A stretch of 64,000 bases of DNA, taken from assembly GCA_039969155.1 (NCBI GenBank), contig JBDVOJ010000046.1:1-64000 (forward strand), in the 5' to 3' direction. The stretch comes from GCA-002733465 sp039969155 (GTDB lineage Bacteria; Pseudomonadota; Gammaproteobacteria; Enterobacterales; Kangiellaceae). Numbering within the stretch: position 1 is the stretch's first letter; each line of letters begins with the position of its first letter. The position numbers and the translations under genes are program-made. A model generated the notes under the pieces. The model had not been told where the DNA came from. It saw only the letters and a program-made list of their open reading frames with translations, and ran no database searches. Positions 24,751 to 32,013 of the stretch are shown one piece after another.

Positions 24751-25539
24751 ATGATTAGCGATGAAAATGAATGCGTTGAATTTTGGTCAGTTGCCAAAGA
24801 AAGAATAAAAGTTTTTGAAAAGCTTGATGATGCTGAAGTTGTATTTGGAGCACGAACGCGGGGTCATGGACATAGATACAAAGCACTTACTACCGTTACT
24901 GATAAAGAAATATTGAAATTTGAAGAAAAAAATGGGTTCGAGTTGCCTTTAGAATATAGGACGTTCTTACAAACATTTGGTGCTGGTGGTGCCGGACCAT
25001 ATTATGGGATATATGACTTTCGTAAACGGGTTTTACCAAATACATATACTAAACCATTCCCTTATTCATCAGCATTTGAGTTTACTGATGACGTTAAAGA
25101 TGATGACCCAATATGGGATTACGAGGGGCTTGCATTTATTTGTGAGGCTGGATGTGGAACTGATTTCTACATAGAGTTAAACGGAAGTAATCCGGGACAA
25201 ATGTGGTGTAGTTGGACGGATGAGTGCTCTACAGAGGGCTCCTTCTTGGAGTTCTATCGAGCGTGGCTCGAAAAAGTTGATACGGGTCTTCATCGATATC
25301 AATTGCTTAAAAATATAAGTAACAAGAAAAATTGGTTTGGTAAATCGAAGAAATTAGAATTAGCCGATGTGATCTCTCATATGCAGTGCAAATTTGAAGA
25401 GCAGGTTTTTGACGGTAAGAACTTTGTACCCGAAGGGCAGATATGGGTTCAATTTGAGAATACTCCAGGTAGAGTAATTCTAAACGAAAAAAAGGAAATA
25501 TTAAGAATTGATATTCACGACAGATGTGCAATATGCTGA
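24751..25539 (+). CDS. SMI1/KNR4 (SUKH) family protein
   Basis: 262 aa. The core ILKFEEKNGFELPLEYRTFLQTFGAGGAGPYYGIYDF followed by LAFICEAGCGTDFYIELNG and a TEGSFLEFYRAWLEKV end is the SMI1/KNR4 superfamily pattern. Many bacterial members are immunity proteins against contact-dependent or polymorphic toxins, and they are common integron cargo. No toxin is visible next to it. The C-terminal 80 residues are not recognised. It overlaps the following endonuclease V frame by 32 nt. Confidence 0.8.
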   Translation: MISDENECVEFWSVAKERIKVFEKLDDAEVVFGARTRGHGHRYKALTTVTDKEILKFEEKNGFELPLEYRTFLQTFGAGGAGPYYGIYDFRKRVLPNTYTKPFPYSSAFEFTDDVKDDDPIWDYEGLAFICEAGCGTDFYIELNGSNPGQMWCSWTDECSTEGSFLEFYRAWLEKVDTGLHRYQLLKNISNKKNWFGKSKKLELADVISHMQCKFEEQVFDGKNFVPEGQIWVQFENTPGRVILNEKKEILRIDIHDRCAIC

Positions 25540-26011
25540 GAATAATGCTTTGGCAGCTGGGGTACTTTTTCCAAGTTGGGATTCTGATGAAATTGAAAGG
25601 GTTGTTTTAAAAGAAATCAACGAAATCGCACCTTACGAACCCGGTAATTTTTATAAGAGAGAACTACCTTGCATTCTTTCATTACTTGAATCTGTGGACG
25701 AAGATCTTGAAGTAATTATTGTCGATGGATTTGTAAGCTTAGGAAGTGAAGAAAAAGAAGGGTTAGGAATGTATCTTTATAATGCTATAAATCGAACAAT
25801 ACCAATTATAGGTGTGGCCAAAAAAGCATTTCTTGATACTCCTAAAGAGTGTGAAGTTTTTAGGGGGACTAGCATAAAGCCTCTGTTCGTTACATCAATT
25901 GGAGTTCCTTTGAACGAGGCAAAGAATCTTGTTGCCACGATGCATGGAAAAAATAGAATTCCAACGCAGTTAAAGAAAGTTGATCAACTGTGTAGGGGTA
26001 TAAATGCCTAA
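25508..26011 (+). CDS. Compact endonuclease V-like protein
   Basis: 167 aa, about 50 shorter than typical Nfi because the usual N-terminal helix region is absent. The endonuclease V motifs follow in order: TDVQYAENNALAAGVLF (first catalytic Asp), PYEPGNFYKRELP (Glu), VIIVDGFVSLG (Asp), IPIIGVAKK, and MHGKNRIPTQLK. Endonuclease V cuts DNA or RNA near deaminated purines such as inosine. The start is TTG 25508 with AAGGA at 25492-25496. The frame overlaps the SMI1 gene, and the stop lies inside an attC-like box. Confidence 0.8.
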   Translation: MIFTTDVQYAENNALAAGVLFPSWDSDEIERVVLKEINEIAPYEPGNFYKRELPCILSLLESVDEDLEVIIVDGFVSLGSEEKEGLGMYLYNAINRTIPIIGVAKKAFLDTPKECEVFRGTSIKPLFVTSIGVPLNEAKNLVATMHGKNRIPTQLKKVDQLCRGINA

Positions 26012-26089
26012 CAAGTTTAGGTTGTGCGACATTTTTATCGCTGCTCCTTCGTCACAACAATTAAAATACGCCAACTAAAGGCGTTAAGA
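26006..26089 (+). repeat. attC-like site 2
   Basis: GCCTAAC (26006-26012) contains the stop codon of the previous gene, as in many cassettes. It pairs across the site with GTTAAGA (26083-26089). Inner arms TTTAG/CTAAA (26016-26020, 26075-26079) and TTGTGcGAC/GTCACAA (26022-26030, 26051-26057), the latter with one unpaired base, give the expected imperfect stem. The right box deviates from GTTRRRY in its last base. Confidence 0.6.
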
Positions 26090-26101
26090 AACTGAATTAT
26101 T

Positions 26102-26194
26102 ATGAAAGTTGTGCAGGGATTTATTTTGAAATCTGACTTCATAGATTCAGAACCAGGGTATAAAGAAGACTCTAGAAAATTCTACTGTAAATAG
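26102..26194 (+). CDS. Possible 30-aa ORF in a cassette-like segment
   Basis: An ATG frame (MKVVQGFILK...KFYCK) fills the segment between attC-like sites 2 and 3. There is no good ribosome-binding site and no recognisable similarity. It could be a small cassette peptide, a gene fragment or chance. Confidence 0.2.
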   Translation: MKVVQGFILKSDFIDSEPGYKEDSRKFYCK

Positions 26195-26227
26195 TTAAGA
26201 GATGAAGGTTTTTGGTATGACTAAAAT

Positions 26228-26302
26228 CTTAATAAGTAGCGGCATGGCGAAAAATCACTCGCTAATTCGCTCGCTTTTTTTCACATGCGCAAAGCGTTAC
26301 AC
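26228..26302 (+). repeat. Degenerate attC-like site 3
   Basis: GCATG..GAAAAA on the left (26242-26254) pairs with TTTTTTTC..CATGC on the right (26274-26288) around a CGCTAATTCGC centre. The outer boxes are poor: TCTTAAT on the left and GTTACAC (26296-26302) on the right. It sits 17 nt before the next SMI1/KNR4 gene. Confidence 0.35.
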
Positions 26303-26319
26303 CTCACAAGGCTCAGAAT

Positions 26320-26883
26320 ATGAAAGAAACATTTCAGAAATTTAAAATTTGGCTGAAGGAAAATTATGAGGATGGACTCAAAGATCTAAATCCTCCCGCT
26401 ACCGAAGATGAGATTAAGTTATTAGAGCAAACCCTTGGATGCTCTCTGCCAAAGGACTTTATCGAATGTCTAAAAATTCATAATGGTCAAGGAAATATGG
26501 CTGGAGGCATTTTTGATGGAGCTGAGTTTTTGTCGGCATCACGGATAATCGATGAGTGGAGCGTATGGAAAGAACTGCTTGATAGTGGTGATTTTGACGA
26601 TTACGAGTCAGAACCCGATGAGGGAATAAAAAGTGACTGGTGGAACCCAAAGTGGATACCTTTTACTTCCAACGGCGCAGGCGATCATTTTTGCATAGAT
26701 GTTGATCCAGAAAAACAAGGCTCAGCGGGTCAAGTAATAACAATGTGGCACGACTCTGCCGAGCGTGAGTTATTAGCGGATAGTTTTTCAACTTGGTTTT
26801 CTTTCTATGTGTCAGAATTATTAAAAGGTAAATATGCTTATTCGGACGATTATGGTTTTATCGTTCCTATCGAAGATCTATAG
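26320..26883 (+). CDS. SMI1/KNR4 (SUKH) family protein
   Basis: 187 aa of the cell-wall-assembly/cell-proliferation-coordinating SMI1 group: LNPPATEDEIKLLEQTLGCSLPKDFIECLKIHNGQ at the N-terminus, then KWIPFTSNGAGDHFCIDVDPEKQGSAGQVI and a C-terminal FSTWFSFYVSELLKGKY. Bacterial members often act as immunity proteins; the target is not visible. It is a different subfamily from the protein at 24751 and follows a possible attC site. Confidence 0.85.
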   Translation: MKETFQKFKIWLKENYEDGLKDLNPPATEDEIKLLEQTLGCSLPKDFIECLKIHNGQGNMAGGIFDGAEFLSASRIIDEWSVWKELLDSGDFDDYESEPDEGIKSDWWNPKWIPFTSNGAGDHFCIDVDPEKQGSAGQVITMWHDSAERELLADSFSTWFSFYVSELLKGKYAYSDDYGFIVPIEDL

Positions 26884-26889
26884 TCCCCT

Positions 26890-27020
26890 AGACTGGATTG
26901 ACAAGCCCAACAGCAGATCTAAAATTAAGTCGATGCAATGTATTTTCGGTCAATATTCCCATCAACATGCAATCGATTTTACCTCAACCTCTTCCGTTGG
27001 GTTTAAGAACCCAACCTACG
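26890..27020 (+). repeat. MITE-like repeat, copy 1 (worn left end)
   Basis: The left part GGATTGACAAGCCCAACAGC and the right part TTCCGTTGGG...AACCCAACCTACG match the ends of the element at 31865-31999 in the same orientation, with an unrelated middle. The outermost left bases of the terminal inverted repeat are lost. It lies between the SMI1 gene and the stop of the permease-peptidase gene. Confidence 0.6.
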
Positions 27021-27046
27021 TAAAACCTCAATCACTTCCCACTTAA

Positions 27047-30000
27047 TCACTCCGACAGACTCATCACATTATTCTCCCGCTCTCGTTCTATAAAATGGAA
27101 AAACGGGTCAATAGCTACAAATTTTGGCCGCTCTGTAACAATCATTTTTAACTGAGTCTTTTCGGAACTGATTTTAACGGTTTCCATTTGCAAGATATGC
27201 TGCTCAGAAAATTTATCCGATGAGGGTGAAGCGCTAAACAACCCGAACTCAATTTCATCGTCAAACGGCTGTACAGTTTCTTCACCAAATTTATCCGCAT
27301 AAAGCTTGCGAGTCTTTACATCGACAGTGACTTGAAAACGGCCATCTTTAAGCGGTGTAACTAGAGCATCGATAATTTCTAAATCATAAAGCGTTATTTT
27401 CTCGAACAGATCAACAACCAATGGATGATACCTTTCTTCAATGTTATTTTTCAGCAACGCAATAAAGTCCAGCGAAGTAGCATAGGGCTTACTACTAAAT
27501 GCCCGCTGTTGAAAAAACTGCTTAAAAATATCATTAAGCTTTTCTTCGCCAATTTTCTGTTTAAGTGCATAAAGCACTAATGCACCTTTGCCATAGTGGA
27601 TATACTTTTGACTTGCCACTCGTGCCAGTGGATTCTCTCCTCGATGATCTTTTGCCCGACCTGTTAAATATCGCTCCAGTTCAAACTCTAGAAATTTCTT
27701 GACCTTAATTTTTCCAAACGTCTTTTCCATGACCATTAATGCGGCGTACTGCGAAAACGATTCATGAATAAATCCATCGCCTTCAACATTCGCCGCAATC
27801 ACTTGATTGCCCCACCACTGATGAGCCATTTCAAGGGCGACGATATAGTAAGGCATATCCAACTCCCCTTCTCTAACATCGGCAGAAAATCCAAATGATT
27901 CAGAAAAGGTAATAGTACCTGGAAATGCCTTGGCGAAATTCTGATAACCAGGAAACTCCACCAGCCTAGCTTGCTGATAAGGATAACCTCCAAAGGCCTC
28001 AGAGTAATAGGCCAAGCTATCTACAATACCGGCCATCATTCGTTCGATATTATGGTCATGATTTGGGTGGTAAAAAATTTGTGCTTCGACACCCATGACC
28101 ATTTTTCGTTTTATTTGATAGTTGGCCGACAAGTAGCTAACAAAGTTAGTAATAGGAACTGAAGCTTGATATTGAAAATAGTGACGTCCACTCTCCTGCC
28201 ACTCGTCAACTAGATTACCAACTGAAATCGCGGTTTGACCTATCTCTGTTGAGACAAGGGTTTCAAATCGAATAAAGTCGCTGTCGGGTCTAATCACGCT
28301 ATTATTGTGCTCGGCTGTATTCTCTAAACGCGCGCGTTGTTTGATATCATCTAGACCATAATTTTTTCTGGTTCGATTATCTTTCAGTAAATAGTCGGTT
28401 TGTAGTCCAATACTCGGATCCGTATGAGTACTCATTATAAAACTACCATTCTTGACTAGGTTAGTACTTGGTGAACCGCCACTAAAACCAGGATACTCAG
28501 TTGCTAGTGAGTATTGAAACGCCAATGAGTGACCGGGCAGCATGGGCGTATCTAGGGTAAAAATGAAGTATTTAAATCGAGGATCCTTAGATTGCAGTTT
28601 TGCACCTGGTAACGTCGCATTAGTGATGCTCGCTTCAACCGGAAAAGAAAAGTGAATTTCGTTAATCGTCTGCGCCGTTTGATTGGTTAAGGTTAACTCA
28701 CTGTTAACAACAAATTTTCGTTGTGATGGAAACAAATCAACTCGCGAACTCACAGCGGTGATCTTAGGCATGGGTAAATGACTATAACCAATGTATTTCT
28801 TCTCATATTCTGCTTGAACGAACTCTTTCTCAGACTTGCTCATATGATGATTGAGAATACTAACGTTGTAATAAATGTAAGCACCCGCAGCGACAAACAT
28901 CATCAACAAACCGCTAAATGCTAATTTGCTTTCTTTGGAGTTCATTGTGAGGCTCGACTTAAGTCGAGTCAGCATAGAAGTCTCTTGACCTCGAGGCCAA
29001 GCAGAAAATACCATCATTAGAAATATCCCAGCTAATGCTATCCAATAAATTCTTGCCCAGATTCCTAACGAAAAGAATTCAAAATAGCCGTTCATCTCCG
29101 ACATGGGTGAAGGCATTACCGGTAGCGCAAAGCTTATCAGCGGATGGTCCCAATCGAACAGGTCCCTAGTTGCCATGATCGCAAGCATAAACAGCCCAAA
29201 AAATGCCATTCCCATCATGCGGCTATTGGCTAAAACATTAAAGAGACTCGCAAGAATCGCCAAACAAAAAAATGGGATCAGGTCATAGAGCAAGCCGACA
29301 AAGAAATAGAGTTCGAATTCAAAGTGATAATAGCCGCTACTGAGTTGAACAGTGATTGCGAGCAAAATACCCATTAGCTTAATCACCACAATCACTAACA
29401 ACAAAGACACTAATTTACTCAACACGAAAACCCAATTGGGCGTGGGGGTCGCGTCCACCACGGCGCTAAAATCACTGCCGCGCTCCCGCCAAAAAATCTC
29501 TGCCGTATAAAAGATAATGACACCGAGGTAAGCTGGAACAAGGTAGGAAAAGCTATCAATCAGCACGGACGTTAACGGCAAGGATAAAACCCCGTGTACG
29601 ATTTCTCGGTTAGTTAAACTCATCCACATCATTAGCAAACTAAAACCGACTAAAATAACAAAGGGGATACTTTTAAACACTGTCAGCATTTCATGGCGAC
29701 AACGTAATCCGAATTGTTTTGTGGTTACCCGAGATAGCCACCCATCTTTTTCCTTTCGATTGTTGTTAGCATTATGAATGTCATTAACACTCGCAGAGTA
29801 TTGTTCATTGGCTAAAAGTAACTGCTGTTTTTTAAATGCTAGTTGTTTCGCAGTTAATCGCTCACCGAGGTCATGCTCAGCTTTTTTCACTTGTTCATTG
29901 TTAAGCACACTCTTAACCTTATCAAAACCGAATAGCAGTAAACTTAAAGCAAAGGCAAACACTCCAATTGAAATCCAAATAATCCGGTTACTTGCATAAG

Positions 30001-30697
30001 CGCTATAAGCCACGGTATTTTTATTGAACTCAATCACAGTCCAATACTCAGTGATTTGCATAAACAGATCTAACATAAAGGGATCTAAATGAGCACTCAA
30101 CGAGTCGTTAAAGGCTGACAATGAGAATAGTCCCAATAACAGCATGGAAGATAAATAGGCATAGATCATTTTTTGACTAACCACTACCGCGAGAAAAATG
30201 AACGTAGAAACAACAAAAATGGAAGGTAGTAGAATATTGCCATAGACCGAGAGATAAGTGCTCAATGAATTGGGTCCAAGTAGACTCTGTTCTGCCCAAG
30301 GCCAGTACACACCCAAATACATTCCCAAAGGCGCTAAAAACATACTGATTGATAGCGCCGCAAAGCCGCCCAAAAATCGGCCCGACAAATAGTTTTTTTC
30401 TGAAATCGGTGTACTAAAGAGAATTGAGTCAAACTTATATCGGGTATCTTTGATGATAGTATTGGCGATAAAGGAAGGTACTACGAAAGTCGCTAACATA
30501 CTTATCCGTATCAACAAATGAGTAATTGAAAATGGGGAGTTAGCCAATACCACCTCGCCGTTGGAAACGGAAGTGAATTCCCCAGCGTTGGCAGTTAAAA
30601 GGAAGCCAAGGCTAAAAAACAATAAGGAGGCACCAATAAACGGGACTGAGCTCAGTGAATACTTAAATTCGAACAGAGCGATCCTAAGCGCTTGCAT
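27047..30697 (-). CDS. ABC-2-type permease fused to an M1-family peptidase domain (probable pseudo-peptidase)
   Basis: About 1216 aa. Two blocks of membrane spans (about 15-300 and 375-620) form an ABC-2 permease, and the last 500 residues form a periplasmic M1 aminopeptidase-like domain. The zinc site should read HExxH followed by Glu twenty residues on; here it reads LEMAH (955-959) with Glu979 present, so the first zinc His is Leu (codon CTT at 27833-27835, one base from CAT). Hydrolysis is therefore doubtful. I moved the start to ATG 30697, which has GGAG and overlaps the ATPase gene by 14 nt; the longer frame begins with a repeat-derived QNQKYS stretch. The ATPase partner lies immediately upstream. 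Confidence 0.85.
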   Translation of the reverse strand: MQALRIALFEFKYSLSSVPFIGASLLFFSLGFLLTANAGEFTSVSNGEVVLANSPFSITHLLIRISMLATFVVPSFIANTIIKDTRYKFDSILFSTPISEKNYLSGRFLGGFAALSISMFLAPLGMYLGVYWPWAEQSLLGPNSLSTYLSVYGNILLPSIFVVSTFIFLAVVVSQKMIYAYLSSMLLLGLFSLSAFNDSLSAHLDPFMLDLFMQITEYWTVIEFNKNTVAYSAYASNRIIWISIGVFAFALSLLLFGFDKVKSVLNNEQVKKAEHDLGERLTAKQLAFKKQQLLLANEQYSASVNDIHNANNNRKEKDGWLSRVTTKQFGLRCRHEMLTVFKSIPFVILVGFSLLMMWMSLTNREIVHGVLSLPLTSVLIDSFSYLVPAYLGVIIFYTAEIFWRERGSDFSAVVDATPTPNWVFVLSKLVSLLLVIVVIKLMGILLAITVQLSSGYYHFEFELYFFVGLLYDLIPFFCLAILASLFNVLANSRMMGMAFFGLFMLAIMATRDLFDWDHPLISFALPVMPSPMSEMNGYFEFFSLGIWARIYWIALAGIFLMMVFSAWPRGQETSMLTRLKSSLTMNSKESKLAFSGLLMMFVAAGAYIYYNVSILNHHMSKSEKEFVQAEYEKKYIGYSHLPMPKITAVSSRVDLFPSQRKFVVNSELTLTNQTAQTINEIHFSFPVEASITNATLPGAKLQSKDPRFKYFIFTLDTPMLPGHSLAFQYSLATEYPGFSGGSPSTNLVKNGSFIMSTHTDPSIGLQTDYLLKDNRTRKNYGLDDIKQRARLENTAEHNNSVIRPDSDFIRFETLVSTEIGQTAISVGNLVDEWQESGRHYFQYQASVPITNFVSYLSANYQIKRKMVMGVEAQIFYHPNHDHNIERMMAGIVDSLAYYSEAFGGYPYQQARLVEFPGYQNFAKAFPGTITFSESFGFSADVREGELDMPYYIVALEMAHQWWGNQVIAANVEGDGFIHESFSQYAALMVMEKTFGKIKVKKFLEFELERYLTGRAKDHRGENPLARVASQKYIHYGKGALVLYALKQKIGEEKLNDIFKQFFQQRAFSSKPYATSLDFIALLKNNIEERYHPLVVDLFEKITLYDLEIIDALVTPLKDGRFQVTVDVKTRKLYADKFGEETVQPFDDEIEFGLFSASPSSDKFSEQHILQMETVKISSEKTQLKMIVTERPKFVAIDPFFHFIERERENNVMSLSE

Positions 30698-31688
30698 GAT
30701 CAACTCCAGATTGAGAATTTGACTCGGATTGAGTTTTTGATTCTGGCTGTATTTTTGATTCTGACTGTATTTTTGATTCTGGCTGTGCATTTGAGCCTAA
30801 CTGAATCGACGCGAAGTAGACGTCTTCCAAATTCGCCTTAGCCGCTACAAAATCATCCGCAGGTTGCGAATCACTCACCACTCTAATATGGCGTTGGCCC
30901 GCGATGCGCTGTTCAGAAATAACTTGATACTGCCTTCCGTTTCGGTTTTGCTTTTGGTTTCCTTGTTGATAGCGACTTAGCTCGCTTTTTGTAATGGCTT
31001 TTTTCCAGATTCTATCCTGAAAATGAGAAACCAAATTAGCAGGCGCACCTTTGGAGACGATTTTGCCAGAAGTCATAATTGCCATCTTTGAGCAGAGGTG
31101 AGCAACGTCTTCAACAATATGGGTCGATAGGATCACCACCACCTCTTGACTAATTTCCGCCAGAAGATTGTGGAATCGATTTCTTTCTTCTGGATCTAAA
31201 CCTGCGGTTGGTTCATCAACAATGATTAACTTCGGCTGTCCGAGCAGCGCTTGGGCAATTCCAAAGCGTTGCCTCATGCCCCCGGAAAATGAGGAGACAT
31301 TGCGTTTTCGCTCATGGTAAAGATTAGTTTCGACCAGCAGACCCTCAATCATTCTTTTACGAATTCGAGGTTCGACTATGCCTTTGAGCACGGCAATGTG
31401 ATCCAGTAACTCTAGGGCACTGCCTCTCGGGTAAACACCAAAATCTTGCGGAAGATATCCAAGTACTTGCCTTAGCTTTTCTGGCTGCTGAATGATATTA
31501 CTATCATTAAAAAGGATACTGCCGCAGGTAGGGCTTTGTAAGGTAGCGATAGTTCGCATCAAAGTTGATTTACCCGCCCCATTGGGTCCTAACAAACCGA
31601 ACATCCCATTGTTTATACTTAGATTGATATTTTGTAATGCGTTAACACCATTGCTGTAAGTGTGATTTAATTTTTTAATACTCAGCAT
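30684..31688 (-). CDS. ABC transporter ATP-binding protein
   Basis: 334 aa. Walker A GLLGPNGAGKST, Q-loop PQDFGVYPRG, signature SSFSGGMRQRFG, Walker B LIIVDEPTAGLD and the switch His in STHIVED are all intact, so it should power the fused permease that follows. The start is ATG 31688 with GGGAG; a longer frame to 31715 lacks support. The C-terminus is a Ser/Gln/Glu/Lys-rich tail made of repeats of the type QSESKIQPESK, encoded by an 18-bp tandem repeat just before the permease start. Confidence 0.93.
   Translation of the reverse strand: MLSIKKLNHTYSNGVNALQNINLSINNGMFGLLGPNGAGKSTLMRTIATLQSPTCGSILFNDSNIIQQPEKLRQVLGYLPQDFGVYPRGSALELLDHIAVLKGIVEPRIRKRMIEGLLVETNLYHERKRNVSSFSGGMRQRFGIAQALLGQPKLIIVDEPTAGLDPEERNRFHNLLAEISQEVVVILSTHIVEDVAHLCSKMAIMTSGKIVSKGAPANLVSHFQDRIWKKAITKSELSRYQQGNQKQNRNGRQYQVISEQRIAGQRHIRVVSDSQPADDFVAAKANLEDVYFASIQLGSNAQPESKIQSESKIQPESKTQSESNSQSGVDHASA
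30733..30786. repeat. 18-bp tandem repeat at the ATPase 3' end
   Basis: Three nearly identical 18-bp units (TTTTTGATTCTGGCTGT type, one G/A difference) are followed by a degenerate fourth to about 30804. In frame they encode the ATPase tail hexapeptide repeat. Copy number may vary by slippage without breaking the frame. Confidence 0.8.
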
Positions 31689-31864
31689 AGTGGTCTCCCT
31701 GGTGAGTGATTGCAATTTTCTATAGGCGAGAAAATGCCTAGCCTGTAATTCACTATAAAAATATTGTTTCTGCGTTTGGTTTATGGCTAGTTAACTGTTA
31801 GCCGTTTTTGACTTTATAAATAGCAAGCTATTTTTGCTCTTAAGATTTTGCAGTCTTAAGAATT
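31689..31864. other. Gap upstream of the ABC ATPase gene
   Basis: This part of a 325-bp gap should carry the promoter of the ABC ATPase and permease genes. No ORF or convincing promoter pair is visible; the rest of the gap is the MITE-like copy 2. Confidence 0.35.
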
Positions 31865-31999
31865 TGTAGGTTGGGTTGGCAAGCCCAACGGCAGAGTTTA
31901 AAGATAAAAATATCTTGGGGACTAAACATTACTGGTTCAATATAAAAACAGCGGTTCTAGTCTTTACCAGTGCCGTTAGGTTTTGTAACCCAACCTACA
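31865..31999 (+). repeat. MITE-like repeat, copy 2
   Basis: A 135-bp element with 13-bp perfect terminal inverted repeats, TGTAGGTTGGGTT (31865-31877) and AACCCAACCTACA (31987-31999). Subterminal CAAGCCCAACGGCAG and GTGCCGTTAGG extend the inverted symmetry. No ORF inside. It begins 15 nt after the stop of the PspC-domain gene and may act as its terminator. Confidence 0.75.
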
Positions 32000-32013
32000 G
32001 ATTCTCTCAGCAA

